A stretch of 28,676 bases of DNA. Source: JAJTHJ01 sp046316025. Lineage in GTDB: Bacteria; Pseudomonadota; Gammaproteobacteria; Burkholderiales; Burkholderiaceae_F. Location: contig JBKCXU010000039.1 of the NCBI GenBank assembly GCA_046316025.1, positions 1 to 28,676 of the forward strand, in the 5' to 3' direction. The position numbers and the translations under genes were made by a program. Below the pieces are notes generated by a model, which did no database searches, was not told where the DNA came from, and worked only from the letters and a program-made list of their open reading frames with translations. Below are positions 7,801 through 14,653 of this stretch, in pieces (the stretch's first letter is position 1; each line of letters starts with the position of its first letter).

Positions 7801-7872
7801 GCGCGCCACACAGCGGGCAGGCCGGCAGTAAGCGCTGAGCCTGCTCCGTTATCGGCACGTTTTCATTGCCGA

Positions 7873-8463
7873 TCACAACGGCGACACGGTGATCGTGATC
7901 GTATCGGTGTAGATCAGGCCGCTCTGCGGCAAGTCGTCGAAGCCCACGTGCACCTCGGTGTTGCGGAACAGCGAAGAACAGGTCGATGCCGAGGTCCACG
8001 AGTTGCCGGCGGGTATGGCGACGGTGAGACTGCCTGCACCTGCTGCAGGCCGGGCAAGGAAGGCGCTGCCACCGTTGTTGCGAAACGCTATTTCGTAGCC
8101 GACGGAGGTGCCGCCGCTGTTGGCCAGCGCGATCCAGCGCTGCTGACCCGGAACGCCACCGTTCGCGCTGCTTGCCTGCAAAGTGACCGCGCCTCCAGTC
8201 GACTCGACCACGCAAAACACGTGGACGTAAGCGTGCGGCAAACTCAACACCGAGGATCCGTTCGGCGTGGCATTCGACAGGCTGAGATCCTGCAAGTCGA
8301 GTACCTGCACGTAGCGTGGCACCGGGGGAGCGGTCAGCGTCAAGGCAAAGTTGCCCGACGACGTATTGCCCAAGCTGCCCTGGGAGGCGCTCCAGGCGGG
8401 AAGTGCAACCGCGAAGAGCAGCGACGCACAAGACAGATAACTTCCAAACTTGACTCGCAACAT
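7873..8463 (-). CDS. Secreted beta-rich protein, possibly spore coat U/fimbrial type
   Basis: The 196-residue protein starts at ATG 8463 behind a good ribosome site (AAGGAAAG) and has a signal peptide ending near PAWSAS. The mature part is rich in Ser, Thr, Gly and Val and contains two cysteines (HVFCVVES and ASTCSSLF) that could form a disulfide. It ends with YTDTITITVSPL, which resembles the final strand of spore coat protein U (SCPU/Csu-type) fimbrial subunits. The family call rests on that ending and general character only. No chaperone or usher gene is adjacent, which is odd for a pilin, so it may be an orphan or a different surface protein. The 247 bases upstream (8464-8710) hold no convincing gene. 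Confidence 0.7.
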   Translation of the reverse strand: MLRVKFGSYLSCASLLFAVALPAWSASQGSLGNTSSGNFALTLTAPPVPRYVQVLDLQDLSLSNATPNGSSVLSLPHAYVHVFCVVESTGGAVTLQASSANGGVPGQQRWIALANSGGTSVGYEIAFRNNGGSAFLARPAAGAGSLTVAIPAGNSWTSASTCSSLFRNTEVHVGFDDLPQSGLIYTDTITITVSPL

Positions 8464-8710
8464 AGGTCTTTCCTTCCGTCGAAACATCGCCGCATGCTCG
8501 CACGGGGCGCAGCTCCCCTCAAGTGACTTTCCGCATATTCGTCCGAATGTGGAGGGACCAATCTTTGTCGCTTGACCGTCGCCTGCCCACGACCACCAAA
8601 GTCTGTGCAGGAGAGGTCGTTGCATGCCGAGAACTTCTCCTCGGCGCCGAGGTCGGTCTCGGGCGCGCGACGATCGCCGGCTGCGCAAGTCGGTCCACTG
8701 CTGCTTGAAG

Positions 8711-9682
8711 TCACTCGACGGCTTGGGTCAGGAATCTGGCGTAGCTCACTGCGTCGACGTTGCCGCCGCTGACGATCACGCCGACGCGCTGGCCGCGCAG
8801 CGGCAGCGCGCCTTCCAGCGCGGCGGCGGCGGCGAGACAGCCGGTCGGCTCGACGACCAGCTTCATCCGCTCGGCGAAGAAACGCATGGTGCGTTTGAGC
8901 GCCTCATCGCTCACGGTCAGGATGTCGGTGGCGAGCGCGCGGATCACCGCGAAGGTCAACTCGCCCACCTGCTGCGTCTGCGCGCCGTCGGCGATCGTGT
9001 TCGGCACGGGGATCGTCACGCGCTCGCCCGTGCGAAAGGCTTGCTGTACGTCGTCGCCGGCCGCCGGCTCCACGCCGTAGATGCGACAGTCGGGCGAGAG
9101 GTGCTTGGTCGCGACCGCGCAGCCCGAGAGCAAACCGCCGCCGCCGGTGCATACCAGCAGCGCGTCCAGCGGACCGGTTTCCTCGATCAGCTCCTTCGCC
9201 GCCGTGCCCTGCCCCGCCATCACCTGCGGGTGGTCGAAGGGCGGGATCAGCGTCATGCCGCGCTCGCGCGCCAAGCGCTCGCCGATCGCGCGGCGGTCTT
9301 CCGTGTAGCGGTCGAACAGAATCGCCTCGCCGCCGTAGCCGCGCGTGGCCGCAATTTTCAGCGGCGGCGCGTCCCGCGGCATCACGATCGCCGCCGGCAT
9401 GCCGAGCAGCTTGGCCGCCAGCGCGATCGCCTGCGCGTGGTTGCCGCTGGAGAACGCCACCACGCCGCGCTCGCGCTGCGCCGACGAGAACTGCGCCAGC
9501 GCGTTGTACGCACCGCGGAACTTGAAGGCGCCCGCGCGCTGCAGGTTCTCGCACTTGAAAAAGAGTTGCCCGCCGGTCAGCTCGTCGGCGGTGCGCGAGG
9601 TCAGCACCGGCGTGCGATGCGCGACGCCGGCGAGGCGGGCCGCGGCGGCTTCGATGTCGGCGTAGGAGATCGGCAGGGTCAT
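8711..9682 (-). CDS. PLP-dependent threonine/serine or threo-3-hydroxyaspartate ammonia-lyase
   Basis: The 323-residue fold-type II PLP enzyme has the cofactor lysine Lys54 in AGAFKFRGAYNAL, the SSGNHAQAIA substrate loop and the CTGGGGLLSG phosphate-binding loop. It lacks the C-terminal regulatory ACT domain of biosynthetic IlvA. That and its length place it with catabolic threonine/serine dehydratases, serine racemases and threo-3-hydroxyaspartate ammonia-lyases, which cannot be told apart here. ATG 9682 is the first with a purine-rich site before it. The gene lies 25 bases after the thioredoxin-like gene, in the same direction as the HIU hydrolase. Confidence 0.88.
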   Translation of the reverse strand: MTLPISYADIEAAAARLAGVAHRTPVLTSRTADELTGGQLFFKCENLQRAGAFKFRGAYNALAQFSSAQRERGVVAFSSGNHAQAIALAAKLLGMPAAIVMPRDAPPLKIAATRGYGGEAILFDRYTEDRRAIGERLARERGMTLIPPFDHPQVMAGQGTAAKELIEETGPLDALLVCTGGGGLLSGCAVATKHLSPDCRIYGVEPAAGDDVQQAFRTGERVTIPVPNTIADGAQTQQVGELTFAVIRALATDILTVSDEALKRTMRFFAERMKLVVEPTGCLAAAAALEGALPLRGQRVGVIVSGGNVDAVSYARFLTQAVE

Positions 9683-9693
9683 CGGTTTCTTTC

Positions 9694-9734
9694 TCCCCTC
9701 GCTCGCGTCAGCGGGACAGGGGTGGGGGTGAGGG
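9694..9734. repeat. Partial palindromic element at the 3' end of the thioredoxin-like gene
   Basis: About 41 bases (CCCCTCGCTCGCGTCAGCGGG through GGGTGAGGG) match one arm of the element at 13811. It spans the stop codon of the minus-strand thioredoxin-like gene and the leader of the ammonia-lyase gene. Confidence 0.6.
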
Positions 9735-10121
9735 TTCTCTTGCGGCATGGTCGAAATCGGTCAGCGCATCCAGTAGCGGCTCGATCTCCGCTGGCAGATC
9801 GCCCAGCGCGCGCGCGCCGTCGCCCGCCGCCCGCAACCGCGCCAGCAACTGCGCCACCTGCGCCACCTGCGGCAGTACCGGCCCGTAGAACAGCGGCTGC
9901 GTGCCGCGCAGCACCAGCACGGTGGGGAAGGTTTCCACGTCCAGCTCGCCGACGAGCTCGGCGTCGTCTTCGATGTCCAGCCACAGGTAGTTCGTCTGCG
10001 GGTCGCTCGCGGCCAGCGCGCGCAGATCGTCGCGGTAGCCGCCGCAGGTGCGGCACCACTGCGCGCACAGGCAGACCACCGTCCAGTCGGCGATGCGAGG
10101 GGCTGTCAGCGGCACGGGCAT
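9708..10121 (-). CDS. Thioredoxin-like protein
   Basis: The 137-residue protein has a thioredoxin-fold core with the active-site pair Cys23-Arg-Thr-Cys26 in CAQWCRTCGGYRDDL. A cis-proline segment follows in VETFPTVLVLRG. No signal peptide is apparent, so a cytosolic redox role is likely. The start is the ATG at 10121; the reading frame is open much further upstream, but that part is a shadow of other genes. The last ten or so residues (REPSPPPLSR) and the stop come from a repeat fragment, so the native C-terminus was probably replaced. It lies 47 bases after the HIU hydrolase gene and is probably in its operon. Confidence 0.8.
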   Translation of the reverse strand: MPVPLTAPRIADWTVVCLCAQWCRTCGGYRDDLRALAASDPQTNYLWLDIEDDAELVGELDVETFPTVLVLRGTQPLFYGPVLPQVAQVAQLLARLRAAGDGARALGDLPAEIEPLLDALTDFDHAAREPSPPPLSR

Positions 10122-10168
10122 GGCGTGGAGAGTAATGCTGCCGCCAGGCGAATGCGGCGCCGTCGCGC

Positions 10169-10522
10169 TCAACTCCCCCGATACGTCGCGTAACTCCACG
10201 GGCTTGCCAGCAGCGGCACGTGGTAGTGCGCATCGACGTCGCCCACGCCGAAGTCGAGCGGCACCCGATCCAGAAACGGCGGCTCCGCGAGCGGCGTGCC
10301 GCACGCGCGGAAGTAGTCGGCGACCGCAAACAGCAGCCGGTAGCGACCGGCGACGAGCGCCGCACCTTGCAACAACGGCTCGGCGCAGCGGCCGTCGTCG
10401 TTCAGGCGCACTTCCTTGACGAGTGTGGCGGCGTCGGCGTCCAGGCGGTACAGCGCGACCGCCATGCCCGCGGCCGGGCAACCGTGGGCCGTGTCCAGAA
10501 CGTGGGTGGTGAGTTTGCCCAT
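10169..10522 (-). CDS. uraH: 5-hydroxyisourate hydrolase (transthyretin-like)
   Basis: The 117-residue protein begins GKLTTHVLDTAHGCPAAGM and ends with the diagnostic YRGS tetrapeptide after HYHVPLLASPWSYAT. Both are hallmarks of HIU hydrolase and distinguish it from true transthyretin. It hydrolyses 5-hydroxyisourate, formed from urate, to OHCU. The product is the substrate of the UraD domain encoded at 11864. The gene is divergent from the allantoinase gene, with 67 bases between the starts, so a shared promoter region is likely. Confidence 0.95.
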   Translation of the reverse strand: MGKLTTHVLDTAHGCPAAGMAVALYRLDADAATLVKEVRLNDDGRCAEPLLQGAALVAGRYRLLFAVADYFRACGTPLAEPPFLDRVPLDFGVGDVDAHYHVPLLASPWSYATYRGS

Positions 10523-10589
10523 CGCAGGCTCCCGAGCGGGTGACTCGGGCTAGGATACAAGGCGGAACCCGCTGCGCCGCCCCGCCCCG

Positions 10590-11528
10590 ATGACCCCCGA
10601 CTACCCTCGCGACCTGATCGGCTACGGCCGCAACCCGCCCTTGGCCGACTGGCCGGGCGGCGCGCGCATCGCGGTGCAGTTCGTCCTCAATCACGAAGAA
10701 GGCGCGGAAAACTGCGTGCTGCACGGCGACGCCGGCTCGGAGACCTTCCTGTCCGAGTTGATCGGCGCGCCCGCCTTTGCCGCGCGGCATTTGTCGATGG
10801 AGTCGATCTACGAGTACGGCAGCCGCGTGGGCCTGTGGCGCATCCTGCGCGAGTTCGAGCGGCGCGGGCTGCCGCTCACCGTCTTCGCCGTGGGCATGGC
10901 GCTGCAACGCCACCCCGAGGCCGCCGCCGCGATGATGGAACTCGGTCACGAGGTCGCCAGCCACGGCTGGCGCTGGATTCACCACCAGCAGATGCCGGAG
11001 GACGAAGAGCGCCGCCACATCGCGCTTGCCACCGAAAGCATCCGCGCCGCCACCGGCGGGCGCTGGCCGCTCGGCTGGTACACCGGCCGCGACAGCCCCA
11101 ACAGCAAGCGGCTGGTCGCCGACCACGGCGGCTACGAGTACGACAGCGACTATTACGGCGACGACCTGCCCTTCTGGATGCCGGTCGTCAAGAGCGACGG
11201 CAGCACCGTGCAGCGGTTGATCGTCCCCTACACGCTGGACAACAACGACATGCGCTTTGCCGCGCCGCAGGGCTTCAACACCGGCGAGCACTTTCTCGCT
11301 TACCTGAAAGACGCCTTCGACGTGCTCTATGCCGAGGGCGCCGAGTGCCCGCGGATGATGAGCGTCGGCCTGCACTGCCGGTTGATCGGGCGGCCCGGGC
11401 GCTTCCGTGCGCTGCAAGCCTTTCTCGACCACGTGCAGGCGCACGAGCGGGTCTGGGTGTGCCGGCGCATCGAGATCGCGCGGCACTGGGCGGGGCGGTT
11501 TCCGGCGACGGGGGTGGTGGCGACGTGA
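10590..11528 (+). CDS. puuE: Allantoinase, polysaccharide-deacetylase type
   Basis: The 312-residue protein has the NodB-like fold and signatures of PuuE: YPRDLIGYGRNPP at the start, VLNHEEGAE, EVASHGWRWIHH and GWYTGRDSPNSKRL. It opens the allantoin ring to give allantoate. This family is unrelated to the amidohydrolase-type AllB. The length matches known PuuE proteins. The position between uraH and uraD-allC makes the assignment secure. The roughly 335 bases downstream (11529-11863) hold a repeat and no gene. Confidence 0.95.
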   Translation: MTPDYPRDLIGYGRNPPLADWPGGARIAVQFVLNHEEGAENCVLHGDAGSETFLSELIGAPAFAARHLSMESIYEYGSRVGLWRILREFERRGLPLTVFAVGMALQRHPEAAAAMMELGHEVASHGWRWIHHQQMPEDEERRHIALATESIRAATGGRWPLGWYTGRDSPNSKRLVADHGGYEYDSDYYGDDLPFWMPVVKSDGSTVQRLIVPYTLDNNDMRFAAPQGFNTGEHFLAYLKDAFDVLYAEGAECPRMMSVGLHCRLIGRPGRFRALQAFLDHVQAHERVWVCRRIEIARHWAGRFPATGVVAT

Positions 11529-11582
11529 GCGACGTGTATGGCTGAGAGCGTCTATCGAAGTCAATCGCTTCGGGCCGGCGGT

Positions 11583-11745
11583 CTTCCCTCACCCCAACCC
11601 CTCTCCCGGTGGGAGAGGGGCTTGTTCAACCCTCTAGCACCGGGGCGGAGGCGGAGTTTCGCAAGGCGTCAGCCTTGCGCCGCCGCAGCGACGCGCGCCT
11701 GCCAGCGCGCGGCTGCGGCACGCGCCAAGCGCCGGGTGAGGGAAG
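11583..11745. repeat. Extended palindromic element, family A
   Basis: The 163-base element opens with CTTCCCTCACCCCAACCCC and closes with GCCGGGTGAGGGAAG. It has the usual CTCTCCCGG hairpin near the left end. It also carries an extra middle module, TTTCGCAAGGCG followed by GCCTTGCGCCGCCGCAGCG, which forms a further hairpin. The module recurs in the copy at 13998. It fills about half of the non-coding gap between puuE and uraD-allC. Confidence 0.85.
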
Positions 11746-11863
11746 GCTGCTCGCCAACGGTTGCGTCGGTGGCGTCGGCAGGACGCCTTTCCGTGAGGCG
11801 CTCTGCGGATGCCGTTGTTTTCGCGCAAGCGGCAATGACGAGAATTGAGGCACCGGGATTGCG

Positions 11864-13909
11864 ATGAACGACCCCCTGCACCAGATCAACACCCTCCCTC
11901 TCGCCGAAGCTCAGACGCTGCTCGACGGCGTCTACGAGCACTCCCCCTGGATCGTGGCTGAGGCACTCGCCGCGCGGCCGTTTGCCACGCTGGCGGCGTT
12001 CAAGCGTGCGGCGGTGGAAGTGGTGCGCAAGGCCGGCCGCGAGCGGCAGATCGCCTTGGTGCGCGCGCATCCGGAACTGGCCGGTCGCGCGATGGTGGCG
12101 CGCACGATGACGGCGGAGTCCACCGCCGAGCAGGGCCGCGCGGGCTTGTCCGCCTGCACGCCGGAAGAGTTCGCCCGCTTGCAGCAGTTGAACGCCGCGT
12201 ACAACGCGCGCTTTGGCTGGCCGTTCATCCTCGCCGTGCGCGGGCCGCGCGGCACGGGGCTGACGCCGGCGCAGGTGATCGCCGCCTTCGAGCGGCGCCT
12301 GGCCGCGCCGCCCGACATGGAACTCGCCGAGTGCCTGCGCAACATCCACCGCGTGGCGGAACTGCGCATCGACGACAAGTTTGGCGTGGTGCCCGCGCTC
12401 GGCAACCAGGTCTGGGACTGGGCCGAAGCGCTCGCCCGCCACAGCGACCCCGGCTATGCAGAAGCCGGTCAGTTGACCGTCACCTATCTCACCGACGCGC
12501 ACCGCGCCTGCGCGCGCGAGTTGCAGCAGTGGATGCGCGAGTGCGGCTTCGACGAGGTGAGCGAAGACGCGCTCGGCAACGTGGTTGGCGTCTATCACGG
12601 CAGCGAACCGACGAGCGACGGGGCGATGCCGTTGCACGATAGCTTCGGCCCAGCATCCACGCCCCCACCCTCGCCCTCCCCCGCAGGCGGGGGAGGGGAA
12701 AACTCCCTCCCCTGCGAAGCGGGGGAGGGCTGGGGTGGGGGCGTGAGCGCCACATCCCGGCACCGCCGCTCGCCAGCTCGTTTGCTCACCGGCAGCCACT
12801 ACGACACCGTGCGCAACGCCGGTAAGTACGACGGCCGGCTCGGCATCCTGGTGCCGATGGTCTGTGTGCGCGAGTTGCACCGGCAGGGGCGGCGGCTGCC
12901 TTTCGGCATCGAAGTCGTCGGCTTTGCGGAAGAGGAAGGCCAGCGTTACAAGGCCGCGTTTCTCGGCTCCAGCGCGCTCACCGGCGAGTTCGACCCCGCC
13001 TGGCTCGAGCAGCGCGACACCGACGGCATCTCCATGCGCGCGGCGATGCAGGCCGCGGGGCTGCCCGCGACGATGGAGGCCATCGCCACGCTGCGCCGCG
13101 ACCCGGCGCAGTACCTGGCCTTTGTCGAAGTGCACATCGAGCAAGGCCCGGTGCTGGCGGAACTCGACCTGCCCCTGGGCGTGGTGACATCGATCAACGG
13201 CAGCCTGCGCTATCTGGGCGAAGTGCTCGGCACCGCCAGCCACGCTGGCACCACGCCGATGGATCGCCGCCGCGACGCCGCCTGCGCGGTGGCGGAACTG
13301 GCGCTCTACGTGGAGCGGCGTGCCGCCGCCACGCCGAACGTGGTCGCCACCATGGGTCAGTTGGCGGTGCCCAACGGCTCGATCAACGTAGTGCCGGGGC
13401 GCTGCAGCTTCAGCCTCGACATCCGCGCGCCGGATGACGCCACCCGCGACGCCTGCGCCGCCGATGTGCGCGCGGAACTCACCGCCATCTGCGCGCGCCG
13501 CGGCCTGGACTATCGGCTCGAAGAAGCCTTGCGCGTCGCCGCCGCCGCCAGCGCGCCCGATGTGCAGGCGCGCTGGGAGCGCGCGGTGGCGCGGCTCGGC
13601 CTGCCCGTGTACCGGATGCCCAGCGGCGCCGGCCACGACGCGATGATGCTGGCGCGCACGATGCCGCAAGCGATGCTGTTCCTGCGCGGCGGCAACCTCG
13701 GCATCAGTCACAACCCGCTGGAAACGATCGGCAACGACGATGCGCAACTGTGCGTGGAGGCGTTTGCGGCGTTGTTGGACGATCTGGCGGTCCGCGAAGT
13801 GGTTGACGATCCCTCACCCCCGGCCCCTCGCCCGCTGATGCGGGCGAGGGGAGCAAACAACCCCTCGCCCGCATCAGCGGGAGAGGGTGGCGCCGAAGGC
13901 GCCGGGTGA
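11864..13909 (+). CDS. uraD-allC: Fused OHCU decarboxylase / allantoate amidohydrolase
   Basis: The N-terminal ~170 residues are an OHCU decarboxylase with His69 in RAHPELAGR, the Glu-Gln pair in TAEQGRAGL and the strand FILAVRG. It yields S-allantoin. The C-terminal part is an M20-type allantoate amidohydrolase or N-carbamoyl hydrolase. Metal-binding residues are visible as His312 and Asp314 (GSHYDT), Asp323 (GKYDGRLG), Glu357/358 (EEEGQRY), His424 (HIEQGP) and His591 (GAGHDAMM). The fusion links two steps flanking the allantoinase step. The 681-residue length is inflated. About 60 residues (247-306), mostly from a palindromic repeat, sit between GVYHG and the first metal motif, where relatives have a short loop. 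The last ~33 residues and the stop codon also come from a repeat. All catalytic residues are kept, so activity is plausible but unproven. Confidence 0.92.
   Translation: MNDPLHQINTLPLAEAQTLLDGVYEHSPWIVAEALAARPFATLAAFKRAAVEVVRKAGRERQIALVRAHPELAGRAMVARTMTAESTAEQGRAGLSACTPEEFARLQQLNAAYNARFGWPFILAVRGPRGTGLTPAQVIAAFERRLAAPPDMELAECLRNIHRVAELRIDDKFGVVPALGNQVWDWAEALARHSDPGYAEAGQLTVTYLTDAHRACARELQQWMRECGFDEVSEDALGNVVGVYHGSEPTSDGAMPLHDSFGPASTPPPSPSPAGGGGENSLPCEAGEGWGGGVSATSRHRRSPARLLTGSHYDTVRNAGKYDGRLGILVPMVCVRELHRQGRRLPFGIEVVGFAEEEGQRYKAAFLGSSALTGEFDPAWLEQRDTDGISMRAAMQAAGLPATMEAIATLRRDPAQYLAFVEVHIEQGPVLAELDLPLGVVTSINGSLRYLGEVLGTASHAGTTPMDRRRDAACAVAELALYVERRAAATPNVVATMGQLAVPNGSINVVPGRCSFSLDIRAPDDATRDACAADVRAELTAICARRGLDYRLEEALRVAAAASAPDVQARWERAVARLGLPVYRMPSGAGHDAMMLARTMPQAMLFLRGGNLGISHNPLETIGNDDAQLCVEAFAALLDDLAVREVVDDPSPPAPRPLMRARGANNPSPASAGEGGAEGAG
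12658..12745. repeat. Palindromic element, family B, inside the uraD-allC reading frame
   Basis: The 88 bases have near-perfect inverted ends, CACGCCCCCACCC and GGGTGGGGGCGTG. They contain two hairpins, CCCCCGCAGGCGGGGG and CCCTGCGAAGCGGGGG. Similar copies lie at 27371 and 28532. Flanking bases such as GCTTCGGCCCA resemble the sequence beside those copies, so the true unit may be longer. It is translated as a Pro/Gly/Ser-rich stretch at residues ~265-294. Confidence 0.92.
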
Positions 13910-13912
13910 GGG
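13811..13912. repeat. Palindromic element supplying the uraD-allC C-terminus and stop
   Basis: The element starts CCCTCACCCCCGGCCCC, ends GCCGGGTGAGGG, and contains paired CCCGCTGATGCGGGCGAGGGG / CCCCTCGCCCGCATCAGCGGG arms. The TGA in its right-hand GGGTGAGGG end is the stop codon of the uraD-allC gene. Confidence 0.88.
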
Positions 13913-13997
13913 TCGCTCTGGCTCTCGCGCAAGCACCGACCCCCCCCTCGATGAGCCGCAGGGCAGGCATCGAAATGAGTCACTCCGCGCTAGAGGT

Positions 13998-14105
13998 CTT
14001 CCCTCACCCCAACCCCCTCCCGGAGGGAGAGGGGTTTTTTCAACCCTCTCCCCCGGGGCGGAGGCTGGGTTTCGCAAGGCGAAGGCCTTGCGCCGCCGCA
14101 GCGCA
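13998..14105. repeat. Extended palindromic element, family A, truncated right end
   Basis: This copy begins CTTCCCTCACCCCAACCCC and carries the same extra TTTCGCAAGGCG / GCCTTGCGCCGCCGCAGCG module as the copy at 11583. It lacks the closing GGGTGAGGGAAG. It lies in the same orientation and fills much of the gap before the ABM-domain gene. Confidence 0.8.
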
Positions 14106-14201
14106 TCCGCATTGGCCCAACTGTCGTATCCATGGAAGTCAAGCCGCACAAAACGAAGACCACCCCGCGCCCGTCACAACCCAACCCCAAGGAGAGGCAC
14201 C

Positions 14202-14573
14202 ATGCTTCAGCTCAAGCCGCTTGACGAAAACGTCCCGATCTTTCGGCAGATCGACAGCGAGGTCTCGCCGGTCGTCCTGGTCAACATCTTTCATGTGGCC
14301 GACGCAGACATCCCCGCGCTGATGGCGGCCTGGGAAGCGGACGCGAACTGGATGAAGAAGCAGCCCGGCTACATCTCCACGCAGCTGCATCGGGGAATCG
14401 CCGGCAGCAACGTCTTCATGAACTACGCCGTTTGGGAGTCCGTCGCGCACTTCCGCGCTGCGTTCACAAACCCGGAGTTCACCGCCGCGCTGAGCCACTA
14501 TCCGTCCTCGGCCGTGGCGTCGCCGCATCTGTTCACGCGGCTCACCGTTGCAAATCTTTGCGTGGGTCCATAG
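14202..14573 (+). CDS. Antibiotic biosynthesis monooxygenase (ABM)-domain protein
   Basis: The 123-residue protein shows the ferredoxin-like ABM pattern. It has VVLVNIFHVADADIPALMAAWEADANWMKKQPGYISTQLH, then the second half NYAVWESVAHFRAAFTNPEF. Such dimeric domains act as cofactor-free oxygenases, heme-degrading enzymes or stress proteins. The substrate is not visible. A strong AAGGAGAGG ribosome site precedes ATG 14202. A long in-frame upstream extension is spurious repeat-derived sequence. The M20 gene follows 80 bases downstream. Confidence 0.85.
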   Translation: MLQLKPLDENVPIFRQIDSEVSPVVLVNIFHVADADIPALMAAWEADANWMKKQPGYISTQLHRGIAGSNVFMNYAVWESVAHFRAAFTNPEFTAALSHYPSSAVASPHLFTRLTVANLCVGP

Positions 14574-14653
14574 CCCTCCTGCGCAGCGGAAGGCCGCCAC
14601 GCCGCTCGCCGCCGGTGCGGCCTACGTGCGGTGCACCTCACCCCCCAACCCCA

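Noticed and set aside
8523..8772. Short plus-strand frames in the gap after the secreted protein gene
   Set aside because: They have no credible start site or domain and are shadowed by the ends of flanking genes.
11669..13747. Long minus-strand open frame of 692 codons opposite uraD-allC
   Set aside because: It has low-complexity His/Arg/Gly-rich composition and no motifs. The plus strand encodes all known catalytic residues.
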